Source: Fidelibacterota bacterium (lineage in GTDB: Bacteria > Marinisomatota > Marinisomatia > Marinisomatales > UBA1611). From it: DNA of 7,687 nt. Positions within the stretch are counted from its first letter, which is position 1; each line of letters opens with the position of its first letter. Position numbers and translations under genes: made by a program. Location: assembly GCA_002694025.1 (NCBI GenBank), contig NZKX01000016.1:1-7687 (forward strand). The letters run 5' to 3'. This document shows, piece by piece, positions 1 through 5,500 of the stretch. The notes beneath the pieces were generated by a model. The model did no database searches. It saw only the letters and a program-made list of their open reading frames with translations, and was not told the DNA's origin.

Positions 1-184
1 CTACAGCCAGTTCATCAATAAAAAAAGGCCTATTCTTTTTGAAGGACTAAAGGATGGATATCTAGTTGGCCACACTGATAACTATATAAAGACGTTTGTA
101 GATATACCTAGAAACTATAAAAATAAGATTGTAGACATAAAACTTACCGAAATTAAAGGTAGTCACATGGTAGGAAATTTCTGA
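1..184 (+). CDS. MiaB/MtaB-type tRNA methylthiotransferase, C-terminal end (partial)
   Basis: This is the 3' end of a gene that begins before the window; 60 codons are visible, read from base 2, closing with TGA at 182-184. The tail reads like the TRAM domain that ends MiaB/MtaB radical-SAM methylthiotransferases: a strand around 'PILFEG', then 'GYLVGHTDNYIKTFVDIP', then 'NKIVDIKLTEIKG'. The H-T-D-N-Y-I-K stretch is the strongest cue and points to the MtaB (t6A37, ms2t6A-forming) branch more than MiaB. These enzymes methylthiolate adenosine 37 of tRNA, and the TRAM domain binds the tRNA. The radical-SAM CxxxCxxC motif and the N-terminal domain lie outside the window, so the exact subfamily is not proven. 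The ABC-F gene starts 26 bases downstream on the same strand, which suggests an operon of translation-related genes. Confidence 0.7.
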   Translation, partial: YSQFINKKRPILFEGLKDGYLVGHTDNYIKTFVDIPRNYKNKIVDIKLTEIKGSHMVGNF

Positions 185-210
185 TCGATAAGTTGGTTTA
201 AAACATTATA

Positions 211-2085
211 ATGATAATTATTGATAATTTATCAAAATCATACAATGACAATTATTTATTCTCTGATGTTAATATTTCAATAAAAAGAGGAATGAAAATT
301 GGATTAGTTGGAGCAAACGGGACAGGTAAAACTACCTTTCTTCGAATATTAATGGGCCATGAAGATTTTGATTCAGGTAATGTACAAATTGATAAAAAAA
401 TAAGTATGGGATATCTTCCACAAGAACTCAAAATTGTTTCAAATTCCACAATTCTAGAAGAGGCACAAAAATCTTTCTCACATTTAAAAAGAATCGAACA
501 AGAATTAAACGATTTAAATACTGAATTGAATACTGACTCAAATAATGAAAGTGCTTTGAAAAGAATTGGTGTTCTACAGCATAAATTTGAAGTCTTGGGA
601 GGGTGGTCGATTGAAACTAATGCAAAGAGAATATTAGACGGACTTGGTTTTAAAGAATACCAATTTAATGAAAAAATTACTACTTTATCAGGTGGGTGGC
701 GTATGCGAGTAGCTTTGGCTTCTATTCTTTTGCAGGATCCAGACATTATAATTTTAGATGAGCCAACAAACCACTTAGACCTAGATTCTACCATATGGTT
801 GGAAAACTTTTTATCAAAATGGAATGGGAGTTTAGTCCTTATTAGCCATGACAGGACCTTTCTAGATAAAGTAATAAATTATGTTTTAGAAATAGAACTA
901 AAAAAGATATTTTTATTTAAAGGAAATTATTCTAACTACCTAGATCAAAAATCTGTCCGAATAGAGCAACATAAAAATTCCTTTAAAAACCAACAAAAGC
1001 AAATTAGGGAAACTGAAAAGTTTATAGAAAAATTTCGTTATAAAAGTACTAAAGCTTCTCAAGTTCAAAGTCGAATAAAGACTCTAGAAAAATTGGAAAG
1101 GATTGAAGAACCGAAACAGGATAACCGAAGCTTGAAACTTTTAATCCCGACCAAAACCAGATCGCCACTAAAATTAATTTCATGTGAAAATGTGAATAAA
1201 ACCTACGGTCAGAATGTGGTATTTGAAAATTTAAATTTGGTATTAGAAAGAAACCAAAAAATTGCACTCATAGGGCATAATGGGGCAGGAAAATCAACAT
1301 TATTGAAGTTATTAGCCAAAGAAGTAGAGCCCACTTCAGGCAATATAAAAATAGGTTCTGAGGTAGAGTCTGCATATTATGCACAACATCAACTAGAAAT
1401 ATTAAGGAAAGAAGAAACTGTATATAATGAAATAGAATCGGTTGGATCAGGTAGAGGAGAGACAGAAATAAAAAAGTATTTAGGCATGTTTTTATTTACT
1501 GGTAAAGATACTGAAAAAAAAATAAATATTTTATCAGGTGGAGAAAAAGCTAGGGTTGCTTTAGCTCGAATGCTTTTATCGCCTGTGGATATACTGCTAC
1601 TAGACGAACCAACGAATCATTTAGATATAAAAGCCCGGGCGGTTTTAGAACAGGCATTAAAAAATTATAAAGGTGCAATTGTGTGTATTTCGCACGATAG
1701 ACACTTTTTAAATACAGTTACCAATACTACGATTCAGATTGGGCCCACCGGGCTCAAAATATACCATGGTAATTATGACTATTTTTTGTGGAAAAAGGAA
1801 AAAGATCAAAAGGTGATTTCTAAATTTAATGAGAAGGATCAAACTAGTTCATGTAAGAATATTGAATTTATAGCCAAGAAGAAGGCCAAAAATAGAGATA
1901 CCTGGATCGGGCGAAGAATTGTGAAGATAGATACTGAGATAGAAAAGGCCCGGGCTTTATTACAGAATAAAGAAAACCAGGACAATTATCAATTGCTTAT
2001 GAAAGAAACGGAGAGGATTGACAATCTTGAAATTGAATATTTAGAGCTACTAGAAGAAAGAGAGAATATCCGCAGTAAAAATTAA
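211..2085 (+). CDS. ABC-F family ATPase (YheS/Uup-like ribosome-associated factor)
   Basis: A complete 624-residue protein with tandem ATP-binding cassettes and no membrane segments, the ABC-F layout. Cassette 1 has Walker A GANGTGKT (34-41), signature LSGGW (159-163), Walker B ILDEPTNHLD (181-190, catalytic Glu184) and H-loop SHDR (212-215). Cassette 2 has Walker A GHNGAGKST (355-363), signature LSGGE (441-445), Walker B LLLDEPTNHLD (462-472, Glu466) and SHDR (494-497). Both sites look catalytically intact. The helical linker (about 240-320, with ASQVQSRIKTLEKL near 282-295) matches the P-site tRNA-interaction motif region, and residues from about 540 form a charged helical C-terminal extension. 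The length is typical of YheS/YdiF/Uup-type members. Family members bind the ribosomal E site and relieve stalled or blocked translation. The assignment to a specific ABC-F subgroup is not certain. The start ATG has no strong Shine-Dalgarno sequence, but the protein begins directly with the expected first strand of cassette 1. It probably shares a transcript with the methylthiotransferase 26 bases upstream. Confidence 0.95.
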   Translation: MIIIDNLSKSYNDNYLFSDVNISIKRGMKIGLVGANGTGKTTFLRILMGHEDFDSGNVQIDKKISMGYLPQELKIVSNSTILEEAQKSFSHLKRIEQELNDLNTELNTDSNNESALKRIGVLQHKFEVLGGWSIETNAKRILDGLGFKEYQFNEKITTLSGGWRMRVALASILLQDPDIIILDEPTNHLDLDSTIWLENFLSKWNGSLVLISHDRTFLDKVINYVLEIELKKIFLFKGNYSNYLDQKSVRIEQHKNSFKNQQKQIRETEKFIEKFRYKSTKASQVQSRIKTLEKLERIEEPKQDNRSLKLLIPTKTRSPLKLISCENVNKTYGQNVVFENLNLVLERNQKIALIGHNGAGKSTLLKLLAKEVEPTSGNIKIGSEVESAYYAQHQLEILRKEETVYNEIESVGSGRGETEIKKYLGMFLFTGKDTEKKINILSGGEKARVALARMLLSPVDILLLDEPTNHLDIKARAVLEQALKNYKGAIVCISHDRHFLNTVTNTTIQIGPTGLKIYHGNYDYFLWKKEKDQKVISKFNEKDQTSSCKNIEFIAKKKAKNRDTWIGRRIVKIDTEIEKARALLQNKENQDNYQLLMKETERIDNLEIEYLELLEERENIRSKN

Positions 2086-2253
2086 ACATTAAAAAACTTT
2101 AAATATTTTAATCAATAAAAAATAATTTTACTCTTTTAAAATATTTTACATACAAGTTTTAATTTTACAACATAGATCTATTTGTAATTCTAGAAAGTAA
2201 ATATTTTATTACGTCTGAAGAACTATTCTATTTAAGTTTCTATAGAACTTTAT

Positions 2254-2265
2254 GATCCAAGGATC
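2254..2265. repeat. Short inverted repeat GATCC-AA-GGATC
   Basis: Five-base perfect arms flank a two-base centre in the middle of the intergenic region. It is too short and has too tight a loop to be a convincing terminator, and no T-run follows. An operator-like protein site or chance are both possible. Confidence 0.3.
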
Positions 2266-2414
2266 GTTTACATGTTACTTTTCAACAATAACCTAGGTTT
2301 GTAAAAAAACACCAATGTAAAAAAAATTATAGTATTTATAAAGTACGGTTGTAAAAACATTTAAATTTATAAAAACTATCTAATTATTTTTTTAATAATA
2401 CAAAATATTTAATA

Positions 2415-2426
2415 TTGTAATTACAA
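2415..2426. promoter_or_regulatory. Perfect 12-bp palindrome TTGTAATTACAA, candidate operator
   Basis: Two TTGTAA hexamers abut head to head to form a perfect 12-bp dyad, 65 bases before the mini-ORF and 159 bases before the giant gene. A further half-site lies at 2434-2439. A dyad of this size close to a likely promoter is typical of an operator for a dimeric helix-turn-helix protein. The giant gene itself encodes an N-terminal winged helix, so autoregulation is possible, but nothing in the sequence proves it. Confidence 0.35.
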
Positions 2427-2447
2427 ACATTTCTTGTAAGTATCATA

Positions 2448-2458
2448 TGTTATACAAT
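2448..2458 (+). promoter_or_regulatory. Candidate -10 region of the giant-gene promoter
   Basis: TGT-TATACAAT resembles an extended -10 element: a TG dinucleotide one base before TATACA, with an overlapping TACAAT that matches five of six consensus positions. A start of transcription near 2464 would leave a leader of about 28 bases before the mini-ORF. No good -35 box sits at the right spacing (TTGTAA at 2434-2439 is too close), so the call is weak in DNA this AT-rich. Confidence 0.25.
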
Positions 2459-2481
2459 AAATTTACTTAATTACTTTTTCC

Positions 2482-2485
2482 GAGG
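2482..2485 (+). promoter_or_regulatory. Shine-Dalgarno GAGG before the mini-ORF
   Basis: GAGG lies six bases before the ATG at 2492, close to ideal spacing. It is the best-placed ribosome binding site in the window; the ABC-F start (211) and the giant-gene start (2586) have nothing comparable. This supports ribosome entry at the mini-ORF. A second purine run, GGAGG at 2516-2520, sits inside the mini-ORF with no ATG, GTG or TTG at suitable distance, and its AGGAA could pair with TTCCT at 2531-2535. Confidence 0.5.
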
Positions 2486-2491
2486 TAATAT

Positions 2492-2584
2492 ATGATGCGG
2501 TATCAAAATATATTTGGAGGAACCTTTAGATTCCTGCAAACCTTAGTTATCTTAGGATTCAGTTCTACAGCTGGACTGTTATAA
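2492..2584 (+). CDS. Possible 30-residue hydrophobic leader peptide
   Basis: A short frame with two consecutive ATG codons (2492, 2495) follows a well-spaced GAGG. It encodes MMRYQNIFGGTFRFLQTLVI followed by LGFSSTAGLL: a basic, aromatic start and then a hydrophobic, small-residue stretch about long enough for one short membrane helix. Its TAA ends one base before the ATG of the giant gene (TAA-G-ATG), in a different frame. I do not recognise the peptide. The arrangement fits translational coupling, in which ribosomes ending the mini-ORF restart on the giant gene, which lacks its own strong ribosome binding site. It could also be a small membrane peptide in its own right, or a chance ORF; 30 codons is too short for coding statistics. 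An imperfect hairpin inside it (CCTTAG-TTAT-CTTAGG, 2541-2556, one mismatch) could matter if it acts as an attenuating leader. Confidence 0.4.
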   Translation: MMRYQNIFGGTFRFLQTLVILGFSSTAGLL

Positions 2585-2585
2585 G

Positions 2586-5500
2586 ATGGCCGAACAGATT
2601 AAAGATCAAATTAGAATTTCTAATCCTAAGGCAAAGAAAATCCTTAAGAAAGATATTACTAAAAAACTTCTAAAGTGTTTTAACGAAAAACCTAAAACTG
2701 CTTCCCAAATTGCTAACTCGATTTCGTTCCCTAAAGAAAAGATCTATTATCATATTAAAAATCTCATTTCTTTAGACATTCTTTTTATTGCCGAAACAAA
2801 TATGGTGAAAGGTATTGTGCAGAAAAGCTTTTTACCAACTGCAAAAGAATTTTTCTTTGATGATTTTGATGAAAATGAGAGTCATGATGTTTCGGATAAA
2901 ATAGAAAATAAAAATATTTCAAAAGAAATTGGGTTTTCCCAATCACAAACTAGCTTTAAAAAAGGTTCCTTTACTCCGCGAAATAATTACGAACGAAGAA
3001 GGAATATAGGTCGCAGAGTCTTAGTGAGACGTGTTTTGAAGTCTAAAAGAAACGGCGATAAGCAGTTTAAAAATAATAATGACAAACGAAAGAATAAAGA
3101 CCGTAGGATCTACAAAGATAGGCGAAGCTTTTATGATCGGAGAGTATCACTACTTAGGAATGGTGATCAGTATTCTGATAATACTTCGTATAAAAAAAAG
3201 AATATAAAAAATTATTCATATCCAAATAGCTTTCGATCAAACAAAATTAAAAACACATTATTAAGGTTAAATGGAATTCAAGAAGCTATGACTTTTGTTC
3301 AGTCTGGAAATCAAGTAACCTATCTTCGTTGTTCACTAAACACCCAAGGTTTTTCCATAAAACGAACTAGCTCGTTTGAGTTACCGATAAGAGTTAAAAA
3401 TGCTGTTATTGAATCCTTACCACAGTTGATTATCAATGTTTTTTATCAGGACTTCAATGAACGTGATAAACAATCAGTTTATCTTGCTATACATTCAGAT
3501 TCGTATAAGTGTGAAATGACTTATTTAAATATAAAGGGAAAAAGTCAGAAGCTTTTTGAAAAAAACTTAATTGAAAATCTAAGTCATTCATACAATGCTA
3601 GTAAGGCCGATACTATTTTTGATTATGAAAGAAATGAAAGAGGGCTTAATAATGCAACTGTTTCTTTTACGACTGATAGAAAAAAAATTGATAGTCATTA
3701 TAAGGTATTAAATAAATCTGGTTTACAACTTCGTTATGTCACAACCATTCCTAAAATTTTATTTAATATTTATCAATATTATAATATGAACCTCAAAAGT
3801 GAATTTTCACTCCTTTTATATATAGGACATTTAAAAACACATGTTGTTCTTTGTTCAGGTAGTGAAATATTAGATTCTCTTGACCTTCCAAAAGGGCTTT
3901 ACTTTTTTATTAAAAGTATTAAACAATTAAGTAAAAATGAAATAGACGCTGCCGAAAAATTCAAAGAGGCCTTGCACTTTTTATCCTTTTATGGATTTGA
4001 AAATTTCATTCATAAATTAGAAAATAATATTTCATCTAAAGATGCTAAGTCAGTACTAGAAGATGTAATTGAAAGTTTTAGTTTAGATCTAAAAGAAGCA
4101 ATCTTTCGTTTCGAGAATTCCATTAAACAAAGACAGAACCTTAAAGTAGATATTCAAGAAATGTTTATATCAGGGCCGGGTAGTCACATAAAAGGTTTGA
4201 GTTTAGAGCTTTCAAATAGGATAAAAATTCCAGTTGAAAATTTATCTAGCATTATTGAAAGCCAACTTATAGAAAGAAAAACATCAAAAAAAATCAATTT
4301 AGGATTATTCAAAAAGCATACTTTAAAAAGTAAAAAAGAAAATTCTACAGTTAGGTTAAATAAACTGAAGGAGAAGATAACAAGTTTAGAGGGGGAAATA
4401 GAATCTAATTTAAGTCCAGAAAGTGCAAAATATAGTATCGCAAGGTTGGAAATAGAAAAAAATCGAAAAATAAAGTCCATCGAATTGGCGAACAAAAACT
4501 TGATCAGAACCTCTAAAGAATTTAAGATTCTCAAAAAAGAGTTTGAGAAAGATCAAAAAGAATTACATTCTAATTTAAAAGCAACTAAATCAAAACTTGA
4601 GAACCAAAAAGAAAAGTTATTCAATCAATATGAAGAGCATGAAGAAATAAATAAACGAATTTCGGAATTAGATTATGAATCTGATAGCCAAAAGCAGCAA
4701 ACGAACGATAAAAAAATCGCTTCCCAAATAGATAAAGGAAGGGATTTACAATTATCTGCCCGACAAAGAGCACTATTAAATGATAAAAAAGAGTCTTTTG
4801 AAACAGAAATAGATGACTTAGAAACCCGGTCTGTAAATTTCCATGAAACGTTGCAAAAGTATGACCAGCATCTTTCTTATGGTTATGAAGAAGTTGAAGA
4901 ATTCCAATATTTACAAGAATCATTGAAAGGTTTGTCAAGAGCCTTTAAACAATCCTTTCTGGACAAAATGAAGCAAGTTGATTTAATTAATAAAGAAGAC
5001 CTTCTTACTTTGCAGCAAGCAGGATACTTGATAACAAAAAACACTAAAAGAATAGATCAAATTAGAGATTCTTTTACACTTGCAATTGATAGCAATGCGA
5101 ATGCTATAGAAACCAAATTTATAGATGGTGATAAAGGGTTAGAAATAAAAGAAAAGTTAGTCAAAATATTGGATCTAATAAGAGTCGCTCCTGAAAACCT
5201 TATCTATCTAAAAAATCAGTGTAATGTGATTTTAAAAATTAACAATGATATAAAAGAAATTCGATTAGAAAGAGATAAAAAGACTGATGAAATAAATAAA
5301 TCGAAAATGTCAAAACGGGAAAAGAATCAAGCAATCATAGGCGTAAAAAATAACATCGATTTACAAGAAAGAGATTTGAAAGAAAAAGAAGATCTTCGAT
5401 TAAAAAACTTGAGCCTTTTGAATTATGTTAGGGAATCCATTGAAATGAATGATGAGCTTGATCATCATAATGGTATTTTGAAAGAATTGAAGCCAAGAAA

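Larger units (their letters stand above)
2165..2439. repeat. Cluster of TTGTAA/TTACAA hexamers
   Basis: The hexamer TTGTAA or its complement TTACAA occurs at 2165-2170 (-), 2182-2187 (+), 2299-2304 (+), 2349-2354 (+), 2415-2420 (+), 2421-2426 (-) and 2434-2439 (+). Three copies of TGTAAAAA also occur, at 2300, 2316 and 2350. In DNA of this composition roughly one copy of the hexamer would be expected over this length on both strands, so seven is dense, although A/T-rich words cluster easily. The copies could be binding half-sites for a regulator or nucleoid protein, or simple compositional drift. Confidence 0.4.
2086..2491. other. AT-rich intergenic region
   Basis: About 400 bases separate the ABC-F stop codon from the mini-ORF. 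All frames are broken by frequent stops, and I see no tRNA, rRNA or protein-coding signal on either strand. No G+C-rich hairpin followed by a T-run marks a clear terminator after the ABC-F gene; the nearest candidates are A+T-only pairings near 2110-2150. The region holds recurring TTGTAA/TTACAA hexamers, the palindrome at 2415-2426, the inverted repeat GATCC-AA-GGATC at 2254-2265 and a shorter imperfect one (AAGTT...AACTT, 2234-2250). Its length, in otherwise compact DNA, suggests that it carries the promoter and control sites of the giant gene downstream. Confidence 0.7.

Noticed and set aside
252..1267. Minus-strand open frames inside the ABC-F gene (252-794 and 1049-1267)
   Set aside because: They overlap an intact, motif-rich ABC-F gene, and their translations show no recognisable domain.
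2086..2160. Rho-independent terminator after the ABC-F gene
   Set aside because: Only A/T pairings are present, with no G+C stem followed by a T-run, so the evidence is not better than chance in such AT-rich DNA.
2300..2450. CRISPR-like or insertion-sequence remnant
   Set aside because: The repeated units are 6-8 bases with irregular spacing; there are no repeat-spacer units, terminal inverted repeats, target duplications or transposase fragments.
2801..2803. Alternative start for the giant protein at Met73
   Set aside because: Starting there would cut through the winged helix, whose first helices are well formed from the ATG at 2586.
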